64,000 nucleotides of DNA from contig NZ_JADPKY010000159.1 of assembly GCF_023074185.1 (NCBI RefSeq), positions 62,001 to 126,000 of the forward strand, given 5' to 3'. Of this stretch, positions 1-7,085 are shown in pieces. This stretch comes from Bradyrhizobium sp. 132 (lineage in GTDB: Bacteria; Pseudomonadota; Alphaproteobacteria; Rhizobiales; Xanthobacteraceae). Under the pieces are notes generated by a model. The model ran no database searches and was not told the DNA's origin. It saw nothing but the letters and a program-made list of their open reading frames with translations. A program made the position numbers and the translations under genes. The first letter of the stretch is position 1. Every line of letters begins with the position of its first letter.

Positions 1-145
1 TGAAGAAGTTGGTGGGATTGTCCAGGGCCGAGTTGACGCTCTTGCCGGTCGACAGACGGTTCTGCGTGGTGGCGAGAAGGTCAGCGGTGGACTGGAGGGA
101 GAGCAGGTTCTGGCGAACCGACGAGGAGAGGACGATACCTGACAT
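1..145 (-). CDS. fliC: flagellin, N-terminal 48 residues (cut by window edge)
   Basis: This is the start of a flagellin gene, the subunit of the flagellar filament exported through the flagellar type III apparatus. Reading leftwards from the ATG at 145 it gives MSGIVLSSSVRQNLLSLQ, followed by a segment with LLATTQNRLSTGK. That is the conserved N-terminal D0/D1 helix of flagellins, including the usual N-R-L-S-T-G-K motif. The rest lies beyond position 1. An AAAGG Shine-Dalgarno sits about 10 bases upstream inside a small hairpin. The gene diverges from flbT, whose product in Caulobacter controls flagellin mRNA. The family is certain; which of several flagellin paralogues it is cannot be told. 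Confidence 0.93.
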   Translation of the reverse strand, partial: MSGIVLSSSVRQNLLSLQSTADLLATTQNRLSTGKSVNSALDNPTNFF

Positions 146-152
146 GACTCTG

Positions 153-167
153 TTACCTTTCTGGTAA
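153..167 (-). promoter_or_regulatory. hairpin over the flagellin Shine-Dalgarno
   Basis: In the flagellin mRNA sense the stretch reads UUACC-AGAAA-GGUAA: a 5-bp stem with a 5-base loop. The GAAAGG ribosome-binding sequence falls in the loop and the 3' arm, 8-14 bases before the start codon. Caulobacter FlbT acts on the flagellin 5' untranslated region, so a translation-control role is an inference. The stem is short and its stability is modest. Confidence 0.45.
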
Positions 168-466
168 ACGACGCTACTGTTACTCGTCTGCTTGGATCGA
201 GATGGACCCAGCGACCGGCGGACCGTGGGGCGGAGTCCTCTAACGAAACATGAAATGGAATCGGCGCTTTTGCTGAGTCGGCGCGCGATTCGCCCGATCT
301 GCACACGAGCGACGCTGCGCCGCCGGGCGATTTCGACGTTGATGTAATTGAGCTTTTCGGCGGCGTGGGCCGGGATTTACAACTCGTTAACTAGTCTTGA
401 TGGAGTATTGCGCCCTGACCCGCCGCAACACACGCTCGGTTACGAAAGCGTTGATGGAGAACAGGC
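168..466. other. intergenic region between flagellin and flbT
   Basis: About 300 bases without a gene, holding the 5' leader and promoter of the leftward flagellin gene and the upstream side of rightward flbT. A GGAG Shine-Dalgarno at 456-459 precedes flbT by 7 bases. I could not identify a convincing sigma-28 or sigma-54 promoter by eye. Confidence 0.6.
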
Positions 467-907
467 ATGGCCCTCAAGGTCGAGCTCAGACCGCACGAAC
501 GCATCATCGTCGGTAACTGCGTGATAACCAACACCGACCAGCGCGCCCGCCTTCTGATCGACGGCGACAACGTGCCGATCCTGCGCGAGCGCGACATCCT
601 CACGCCGGAGACCGCCGACACGCCCGCCAAGCTCGTCTATCTGGCGGTCCAGCTCATGTACATCTCGCCGGATCCGCAGACCCAGCACGGCACCTATTTC
701 AACCTCGTGCGCGACATCGTCACCGCGGTGCCGAGCTCCTGGCCGATCATCGAAGGCATCAACAACAACATCCTCAACGGCGATCTCTATCGCGCACTGA
801 AGGACGCCCGCAAGTTGATCGCCTACGAAGAAAAGCTGCGGGGCCAGTTCGAGGCCACGCGTCCCAAGGCTGAAGCGGACCAGGACGACGTCAGCACCGC
901 CGCCTGA
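467..907 (+). CDS. flbT: flagellar biosynthesis regulator FlbT
   Basis: FlbT family, 146 residues, the usual length. In Caulobacter FlbT binds the 5' leader of flagellin mRNA and represses or destabilises it until the hook is complete; in other alphaproteobacteria it can act positively. The N-terminus MALKVELRPHERIIVGN and the central segment with QLMYISPD and YFNLVRDIV are family hallmarks. A cytoplasmic RNA-binding role is expected. The start is supported by GGAG 7 bases upstream. It lies next to the flagellin gene and is followed by a strong hairpin terminator, so it ends its transcription unit. No flaF is seen here; it may lie outside the window. Confidence 0.95.
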   Translation: MALKVELRPHERIIVGNCVITNTDQRARLLIDGDNVPILRERDILTPETADTPAKLVYLAVQLMYISPDPQTQHGTYFNLVRDIVTAVPSSWPIIEGINNNILNGDLYRALKDARKLIAYEEKLRGQFEATRPKAEADQDDVSTAA

Positions 908-953
908 TATAGCCCGTTCGCGCGGCAGCGCTGCGCAAACGACCAGACCGCGC

Positions 954-996
954 AAACGACAACGGCCCCGGATCGCCTCCGGGGCCGTTGTCGTTT
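954..996. terminator. bidirectional rho-independent terminator
   Basis: A perfect 18-bp stem (954-971 with 979-996) around a 7-base loop, flanked by AAA on the left and TTT on the right. It sits between flbT and the convergent PLP-decarboxylase gene, so it can end both transcripts. Confidence 0.9.
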
Positions 997-1006
997 CAGG
1001 CCTGCA

Positions 1007-2512
1007 TCAATACTCCTGCGCCGCGAGCGGCGGCGCTTCGACCTCGATCACAGTATCGCGGCTCCGCCGTCCGCCGAATTCCAGCACCGCTGCGACCAGC
1101 GCGTCGATGTCCGTCTCGTCGGTTCGGTGATTGACGATCGCGGCGCGGATCGCAAACTTGCCGCCCAGCGTCGTGCTTGAGGGCGCCGCGATACCGGACT
1201 CCTGGATGTCGGCGACGATCTCCCGATTGACCTCATCGGGGGCGCGGTAGCGGAAGCAGACGATGTTGAGATTGACCGGTGCCAGCAATTCCAGCCGCGG
1301 CTCGGCGAGAACGCGCGTCTCCAGATATTTCGCCAGGGCACAGCTTCGCGCGATCACCGCGCCAAGCCGATCGGTGCCGAACGTCTTCAGCGTGAACCAC
1401 GTCTTCAGCGCACGGAAGCCACGCGATAGATCGGGACCGAGATCACAGGGCCAGATCGCGCCCGCCGCAAGCCCTCTCGCCTCGCGGCGCAGATAGGCCG
1501 CGGGCTGCGCAAAGGCCTGCCGATGCTGCTCGCCGTCGCGCACCAGCAGAAAGCCGGCGTCATAAGGCACCTGCCCCCATTTGTGGAAGTCGAGCGCGAT
1601 AGAATCCGCAAGCTCGATGCCGCCGATCAGCGGCGCAAGCTCGGGCGACAGGATCGCCAGCGCTCCGAAGGCGCCGTCGACGTGAAACCAGATTCCCTCC
1701 TCGCGGCACAGCTCCGCGATCGCCTTGAGATCGTCGACCGCGCCGATGTCGACCGTACCGGCGGATGCGACGACCAGGAACGGCTTGAAGCCGACATCGC
1801 GATCAATCGCGATCTGCGCACGCAGCGCGGCGACGTCGATACGATGATCGGCATCGACGCCGATCTTGCGCAGCGCATCGGTGCCGAGCCCGGCGACGTC
1901 CATCGCCCTCGCGACGCAACCATGCGCGGCCTGCGATGTGTAGGCGGTCAGAAGTGCGCCATCATTGCCGATGCCGTACTGCCGCGCCAGCGTGCCGAGC
2001 GCGCTCGTACGTGCCACCAGCACCGCCATCAGATTGGCCATCGACGTGCCCGTCACGAAGATGCCGCTCGCGCTGTCGGGAAAGGCGAACAGGCGGCGCA
2101 TCCAGCCGACGATCTGGCGTTCGACCTCGATCGGCATGTGGTCGCGGCCGCCGAGATTGGCGTTGAGGCCTGCCGCGAGCATTTCCGCGAGCATGCCGAC
2201 CGCGGTGCCGCCGCCATGCACCCAGCCCATGAAACCCGGATGGACATTCCCCGTCGCGTAGGGCGCGACGTGCTCGGCGAATTCGCGATAGACGTCGGCG
2301 AGATCGCTTGCCTCGCGCGGCACGTCGGCCTTGAATGCCGCACGGACGCCGTCGGGGATCGGCTGCCACACCGGACGTGCGCGAACGTTGACGATGCCGT
2401 CGATCGTCTCGTCAAGCATGCGATGGGCGAGCGCACGAAACTCGCTCCAGTCCTGTGGATCGAGCGAAGTGTGCGTGACGGAGCTTTGCGTGTTGCGGAT
2501 GATCTCGTTCAT
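1007..2512 (-). CDS. PLP-dependent group II decarboxylase (aromatic amino acid decarboxylase-like)
   Basis: A 501-residue fold-type I pyridoxal-phosphate enzyme of the group II decarboxylase family, which removes the carboxyl group of an amino acid to give an amine. Visible active-site residues are His197 (YTSQAAHG, stacks on the cofactor), Asp279 (HVDGA, binds the pyridine nitrogen) and Lys311 in ALDFHKWGQ (Schiff base). The start chosen is the ATG at 2512, because it overlaps the stop of the upstream ATP-grasp gene in an ATGA tetranucleotide; reading further upstream would run into that gene. The overlap implies translational coupling. The substrate cannot be read from the sequence. A decarboxylase beside an ATP-grasp ligase suggests an amine-containing small molecule. 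Confidence 0.9.
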   Translation of the reverse strand: MNEIIRNTQSSVTHTSLDPQDWSEFRALAHRMLDETIDGIVNVRARPVWQPIPDGVRAAFKADVPREASDLADVYREFAEHVAPYATGNVHPGFMGWVHGGGTAVGMLAEMLAAGLNANLGGRDHMPIEVERQIVGWMRRLFAFPDSASGIFVTGTSMANLMAVLVARTSALGTLARQYGIGNDGALLTAYTSQAAHGCVARAMDVAGLGTDALRKIGVDADHRIDVAALRAQIAIDRDVGFKPFLVVASAGTVDIGAVDDLKAIAELCREEGIWFHVDGAFGALAILSPELAPLIGGIELADSIALDFHKWGQVPYDAGFLLVRDGEQHRQAFAQPAAYLRREARGLAAGAIWPCDLGPDLSRGFRALKTWFTLKTFGTDRLGAVIARSCALAKYLETRVLAEPRLELLAPVNLNIVCFRYRAPDEVNREIVADIQESGIAAPSSTTLGGKFAIRAAIVNHRTDETDIDALVAAVLEFGGRRSRDTVIEVEAPPLAAQEY

Positions 2513-3762
2513 GCTGCGCTCTCCTCGCCCGCTCTTGCATGCCGCGACAGCATCGTCGTGAATGCCGCAAATATCTTGCGCATCTGCGGCGGCTTGTACG
2601 GAAACACGGCCGGCGGATCCATGTTGTGCACGACGGCAGTATTGTCGGCTTCGAAGACCAGCAGCTCGCGGTTCTGGTTCTCGGCGCAATCGACGATGAA
2701 GTAATCGAGGCCGACGCGCCTGCTCATCTCGTCGAGCGCGGCTTTGTGGCGCGCGGCGAAAGCATGGTCGAAATCGAGCATGAAGACGGCTTCTTCGGCC
2801 CGCTTCTCTTCGCTGAACGCCATGAAGGCGTTGAGATACCAGATGTCCCAGCGATCGGCGATCGCCATGTGGCAGGCATAGGGTTTGCCGTCGACCATGG
2901 CGAGACGATATTTGCGGTAGAGCCCGTCGGGACTCGCATAGTCGACGAAACGCGCAAGGAAGAAGTCGTTCTCTTGCCGCTCGGCAAGATAGGCCGCGAG
3001 GGCCGCCGCGTCATCGAGCTTGGCGAGCCCGACGCCGGCATGCGAGCCGCGCGGCCGCGCGATCATCGGAAAGTGCAGTTCGCCCGCGATGTCTTCGCAG
3101 GCGACGTTCCCTGTCGAGAGATCCGACAATTGCGCGCGCGTCGCGTGGATGGTCGCGGGAATGTCGAGGCCGGGCACGCCCGCCAGCAACCGATACAGCT
3201 TGTCGCGATCGAGATTGCCGATGAGATCGGGGCGATTGAGCAGCGGCCGCGGCCAGCGCGGCGCTGCCTTCTCGATCAGCGCGAGCGCCTCCCGGCATTC
3301 TTCGGAATCGGATGCAATCACGATGGCGACGTCGTGCTCGGGCAGATTTTCCGGCAGGCCGATGCCCTTGACCACGTAGAGCGTCAACAGCTCAATGTCG
3401 GAGTCTTCAAGCAGGAAGTCGATCGGCGTGTTGCCGCCCATGTCGATATCGGCGGCGAGCGCGAGCACGCGCAGGCGGGGTTTTGGAACAGCGCAAGGCG
3501 TACGAAACAATTGGTGGAAGGAGAGTACCTCGGTCTGGATCACGAGCCCAGCCTCCTTCTCGCCGAGAAGCTGGGCAATCAGCGACAGATCCAGGCCTTC
3601 GCCCGCCTCCGCCGTCCCCTCATCGATCCGCGTCAGGAGCCGGTCGCGCAACGGATGCAGGTCGCCGCCCTCGAATGCCCGGCGCGTCAATTGCGCAAAG
3701 CCGATGCGGTCGGCATGGTTCGGCGCGGTCACGCCGATCGACGCGGAAACTGGATGTTGCAT
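2509..3762 (-). CDS. ATP-grasp domain protein of unknown function
   Basis: 417 residues. The C-terminal half looks like an ATP-grasp ligase (RimK/glutathione synthetase-like): FPMIARPRGSHAGVGLAKLD at 231-250 is the ATP-binding lysine/arginine-glycine loop region, YRKYRLAMVDGKPYACH follows, and FEADNTAVVHNMDP near 370-383 resembles the metal-binding end. The N-terminal ~200 residues include an ALAADIDMGGNTPIDFLL segment that may be a pre-ATP-grasp domain. Such enzymes join a carboxylate to an amine at the expense of ATP. The gene starts 1 base after the PLP-remnant gene and overlaps the decarboxylase by 4 bases, so it is the centre of a tight operon. Substrates are unknown. Confidence 0.8.
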   Translation of the reverse strand: MQHPVSASIGVTAPNHADRIGFAQLTRRAFEGGDLHPLRDRLLTRIDEGTAEAGEGLDLSLIAQLLGEKEAGLVIQTEVLSFHQLFRTPCAVPKPRLRVLALAADIDMGGNTPIDFLLEDSDIELLTLYVVKGIGLPENLPEHDVAIVIASDSEECREALALIEKAAPRWPRPLLNRPDLIGNLDRDKLYRLLAGVPGLDIPATIHATRAQLSDLSTGNVACEDIAGELHFPMIARPRGSHAGVGLAKLDDAAALAAYLAERQENDFFLARFVDYASPDGLYRKYRLAMVDGKPYACHMAIADRWDIWYLNAFMAFSEEKRAEEAVFMLDFDHAFAARHKAALDEMSRRVGLDYFIVDCAENQNRELLVFEADNTAVVHNMDPPAVFPYKPPQMRKIFAAFTTMLSRHARAGEESAA

Positions 3763-3763
3763 C

Positions 3764-4237
3764 TCACACCTCGAACGCGGACTTCTCGATCTTCACCAGG
3801 ACATGGGTGATGCGATCGAGAACGTGTTGCACATTGCGTTGCGCCTGCAGGCCTTTCAGCACCAGCAGCGCGCCGCTGAAAGTGGGGTCGCCAAAGAATT
3901 TCGAGCCGGTGGTCAGCACCATGTAACCGCGGTCGAGATAGGGGCGCAGCCGCCGGCGGCCGAGCCGCGCCTGACAGGCGTCGACGACGATTTGAACCTT
4001 GCGCGGCCAGCGCCGCGCGATCTCATCAAGACACGCCTCGCTTGGGGCACGCCGACCGAGTTTTGACGAATCCATGATCTGCAACAAAACGCGCCGGCCT
4101 TGCGCGAGGCTGGTCTCGACCGCGCGCAGCACCGCTGCACCGGCGTCCGGGCGCATCGCAATGCCGGCCGCCATGTCAATCAGCGGCACCGCCATGCTAT
4201 CGCCGGCGAGCCCCGTCACCGCGCCGTCCTTGCGCAC
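3764..4237 (-). CDS. C-terminal half of a PLP-dependent (class V aminotransferase-like) protein, probable remnant
   Basis: 157 residues from a GTG start. VVDACQARLG contains the Asp that would bind the PLP ring nitrogen, and TTGSKFFGDPTFSGALLV contains the Schiff-base Lys, as in class V aminotransferase/cysteine desulfurase folds. A complete enzyme would need roughly 200 or more residues upstream. The same frame stays open back to the stop of the glycosyltransferase at 4328 and reads SYASSTGSTISQTAGGIAV, but has no ATG and no room for the missing N-terminus. I infer a 5'-deleted gene, perhaps still translated within the operon. It ends 1 base before the ATP-grasp start. Confidence 0.65.
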   Translation of the reverse strand: MRKDGAVTGLAGDSMAVPLIDMAAGIAMRPDAGAAVLRAVETSLAQGRRVLLQIMDSSKLGRRAPSEACLDEIARRWPRKVQIVVDACQARLGRRRLRPYLDRGYMVLTTGSKFFGDPTFSGALLVLKGLQAQRNVQHVLDRITHVLVKIEKSAFEV

Positions 4238-4327
4238 GGCAATTCCGCCTGCCGTCTGCGAGATCGTCGAGCCGGTCGAGGAGGCGTAGCTGACAGACGG
4301 GATGCGCCGGCGCTCATCCCGAAAGCC

Positions 4328-5113
4328 TCACGCCGCATCGGCCGCGGCGGCAGCGGGCGCCGGTGCGAATTGCGAGGTGATGTCGCCGTGGAACACCGAC
4401 GGCCCGACGTGATCGAGCGAGCTCTGGATGTCCGCCCAGATCTCGCCGCCGATGTCGGTCCAGCGCTTGCAGAAGGCGAAGTCCTCGGAGAGATAGGTGC
4501 CGGTCGCCGGATCGATCATGCATTCGAACAGGGCAAACCGGTTCTGGCTCGCCACCAGCGTGTCGTGCGAATGCTCGCGGAAGAATTGCAGGCTGGCGTA
4601 GTCCGGATGGCGGCCCATCGCCTCCAGCACGTGGCGCCGGATCATCAGGAAGCCGGTGCCGGCGTAGCGCACGCGAGTGAAGCCGTTGACCACCACGATG
4701 CGGTCTGGATCCTCGATCTCGAGCACGTAATCGAGCGATGCGGCCGGCACGTCGGTGCGGCCGGCTTCGATCGCGCGCTTCGCCTTGTCCCAATTGACCC
4801 GCTTGATCGGATAGCAGCCGGCAACGACATCCGCGCCGCACTCGATCAGCCGGAACACCTGCACCGGCTTGAAGCCGATGTCGGCGTCGATGAACAGGAA
4901 ATGCGTCGCGTCGGGATCGTCCAGGAACATCGCGGCCAGATTGGCCCGCGCCCGCGTGATCAGCGCGTCGCCGTCCCGCAGCAGCACCTTGAGCTCGATA
5001 TTGGCCATGCCGTGTACGGCGCGCTGGAGCGCGAAGATCGAGCTTGCATAGATGCTCGTCACCTGCCCGCCAAAACATGGCGTGGCCACCACCAGCTTCA
5101 TCTTGTCCGACAT
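4328..5113 (-). CDS. family 2-like glycosyltransferase, possibly for flagellin glycosylation
   Basis: 261 residues, no membrane segment. The N-terminus KLVVATPCFGGQV, the region ITRARANLAAMFL and the metal-binding HFLFIDADIGF (a D-x-D motif near residue 77) fit a GT-A fold glycosyltransferase that transfers a sugar from a nucleotide donor. A second acidic stretch, YLSEDFAFCKRW, could hold the catalytic base. The C-terminus is alanine-rich. It is the first gene of a leftward run and lies directly downstream of flgL, so a role in glycosylating flagellin or another surface protein is plausible but inferred from position only. A CtrA-like box lies 50-64 bases upstream. Confidence 0.75.
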   Translation of the reverse strand: MSDKMKLVVATPCFGGQVTSIYASSIFALQRAVHGMANIELKVLLRDGDALITRARANLAAMFLDDPDATHFLFIDADIGFKPVQVFRLIECGADVVAGCYPIKRVNWDKAKRAIEAGRTDVPAASLDYVLEIEDPDRIVVVNGFTRVRYAGTGFLMIRRHVLEAMGRHPDYASLQFFREHSHDTLVASQNRFALFECMIDPATGTYLSEDFAFCKRWTDIGGEIWADIQSSLDHVGPSVFHGDITSQFAPAPAAAAADAA

Positions 5114-5162
5114 CGGCAGCTCCGCCCCGCTCCAATCCTCACCAAGAGGTAAAGAGGCATGG

Positions 5163-5177
5163 TTAACGGCGCCTTAA
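5163..5177. promoter_or_regulatory. CtrA-like box TTAA-N7-TTAA
   Basis: TTAACGGCGCCTTAA matches the alphaproteobacterial CtrA recognition pattern, two TTAA half-sites spaced by exactly 7 bases. It lies in the 70-base gap between the flgL stop and the glycosyltransferase start, about 57 bases upstream of that start. CtrA governs flagellar genes in many alphaproteobacteria. Binding is inferred. Confidence 0.5.
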
Positions 5178-5183
5178 CGCCCC

Positions 5184-7064
5184 TTACAGGAACTTGACGA
5201 GCGAGAGCTGCGAGAGGTTCGAGGTGACCTGATAGGACGCCTGGAGCGCGTTCTGGAGCGACAGGATCTCGCTCGCGACCTGGTCCGGCGAGGCCGATTC
5301 CGCCTGGTCGATGATGGTCTGGAGCTGCGCCTTGGCCTGGGTCTGGCGCGAGCTTGCGTCCTTCATCGTGTTCTGGGACATCGCGAGGTCGGTCTGGATG
5401 TCCTCGATGCGCTGCTGGCCGGGTTGCTTGGTCAGCGCCTGCGTCACCCGCAGGCTGAGCGCGGCGACCTGCCCGCCCGAATATTGTCCGGCCGGCGAGG
5501 TCGAGAACGTCCCGAACACGGCGACCGCCTGCAATTCCTTGCGGATCGCGTCCTCGTTGGCCTGCGCGCCGTACTGCACCGTGACGGAATCGTCGACCCG
5601 CGCCATCGCGGTGGAGCGCGGCGAGCCGGGGCCGTCATTGCCCTGGTACCATTTCACGGTGGTGGCCAAGCCGTTGACCAGCGTCGTCCCCGAGCTTGCT
5701 GGCGACGAGCCGACGCGCAGCGGCGGTTGCGTGGCGGTCACGGGCGTGGAAGCGAAACCAAGCGAACCCAGCGCTCCCGTATTCGAGGTCGTGATGCTCA
5801 GGTTCGCCGCATCGTCGGTGTTGATCGTGATCGAGCCGCCATGGACCGTCGAGGGCTTCGAGGTCCCCGTGATCTGGTCGATCTTGCTCATCAGCGTCTG
5901 GATGCTGTCGCCGACGTTGAGCTGGTTGCCGGCCGCCCCCGAACTGACGAAGGAGAGCGTGGTGCCGTTGACGGTGATGGTGTCGCCGGCGACGAAGCCC
6001 GGCGAGATCGAGTCCGAGGGATTCGCGCCGGACAACGCCGTCGCGCCGGTCACGGGCGCCGGCGGCGCCGCCTGGTTGTTGACGGGCATGCCGATCGCAG
6101 AGCTCGCGGTGTTGAAGAAATTGTCGCCGGCAGTCACCGCGGATGCCGCCACCAGCGCAGTGTTGGCGAGCTTCGTGATCGCGGTGTTCAGCGCGGTGTT
6201 GAGACTGGTCTGGGTGTTGGCCGGGTTGACCGGAACGCTTGCATCGATCGCAAAGCTGCCGACGGGCGTCGGCGTGGCGGTGGACGCAGTCAGGTCGATC
6301 TGCTCGGTCGAGCCGTCGGGCAGCGTGAACTTCACGCTGAGCTTGTCGCCATTGTTCGGATTGGTGCCGTTGAGATTCACCGAGAATGACACCGGCGAGC
6401 CGCTCGGGCCGGTGACCGTCGCGCCCGTCAGCGTCGAGGAGACCGCCGCGACCTTGAGCCCGAATGGCGATCCGGCAACGTCCTCGGACACCTGCACCGC
6501 GCCCGACGGCAATGACGTCTGCACCAACCGCCCCGTGCCGGTGCCGAGATCGGCCGCCTGGCGCTCGGCAAGGACGGTCTTGAAGCCCGCCTGCGTCGTG
6601 GTGCCGTTGATGATGTCGCCGGCATCCGCGACCGGCTGCGTGTTGACGGCGGTTCCGGAGAACAGATAGCGGTTGCCCGCCTGCGTGTTGAGCACGCCGA
6701 CCATCGACCCGAACTGGGCGGCGGCGGTGTTCTGCGCGACCGTCTGGCCGTTGACGTTGAGATCCTGCGCGGTGTTGGCCGAGCCCGTCTGCACCGTGTT
6801 GCGGATCGTGGTCAGCGCCTGCAGCGCGGTGTTGGCGAGGTTGATGCTGACGTTGACGTTGGTGATCGTGTCGGTATAGGCCGCGATATTGGACAGCTGC
6901 GCGCGCCCGGCGATCGCAAAGCCCTCGTTGGTCCCCATTCCGGAATAGTTCTGCGACAGCTTGCCGGTCGAGAGCTGCGTCGACAGGTCGGTAAGCTGCG
7001 TGTTGATGTTGCGGATCTGCGAGCCGAGAACCGACGAGGAGTAGTTGATGCTGCTGATCGACAT
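5184..7064 (-). CDS. flgL: flagellar hook-filament junction protein FlgL (HAP3), long form
   Basis: 626 residues. FlgL joins the hook-associated protein FlgK to the filament. The N-terminus (SSVLGSQIRNINTQLTDL, then LSTGK) and the C-terminus (about 540-626, with TNLSQLSLVKFL) are flagellin-like D0/D1 helices. The segment GNRYLFSGTAVNTQPV is typical of FlgL. The centre (about 170-540) is a Ser/Thr/Gly-rich, beta-type surface region, so the protein is nearly twice the length of enterobacterial FlgL. It starts 21 bases after flgK and is the last gene of the flgE-flgK-flgL run. Confidence 0.92.
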   Translation of the reverse strand: MSISSINYSSSVLGSQIRNINTQLTDLSTQLSTGKLSQNYSGMGTNEGFAIAGRAQLSNIAAYTDTITNVNVSINLANTALQALTTIRNTVQTGSANTAQDLNVNGQTVAQNTAAAQFGSMVGVLNTQAGNRYLFSGTAVNTQPVADAGDIINGTTTQAGFKTVLAERQAADLGTGTGRLVQTSLPSGAVQVSEDVAGSPFGLKVAAVSSTLTGATVTGPSGSPVSFSVNLNGTNPNNGDKLSVKFTLPDGSTEQIDLTASTATPTPVGSFAIDASVPVNPANTQTSLNTALNTAITKLANTALVAASAVTAGDNFFNTASSAIGMPVNNQAAPPAPVTGATALSGANPSDSISPGFVAGDTITVNGTTLSFVSSGAAGNQLNVGDSIQTLMSKIDQITGTSKPSTVHGGSITINTDDAANLSITTSNTGALGSLGFASTPVTATQPPLRVGSSPASSGTTLVNGLATTVKWYQGNDGPGSPRSTAMARVDDSVTVQYGAQANEDAIRKELQAVAVFGTFSTSPAGQYSGGQVAALSLRVTQALTKQPGQQRIEDIQTDLAMSQNTMKDASSRQTQAKAQLQTIIDQAESASPDQVASEILSLQNALQASYQVTSNLSQLSLVKFL

Positions 7065-7085
7065 ATTTCAGAGCCCTGTTACTAG

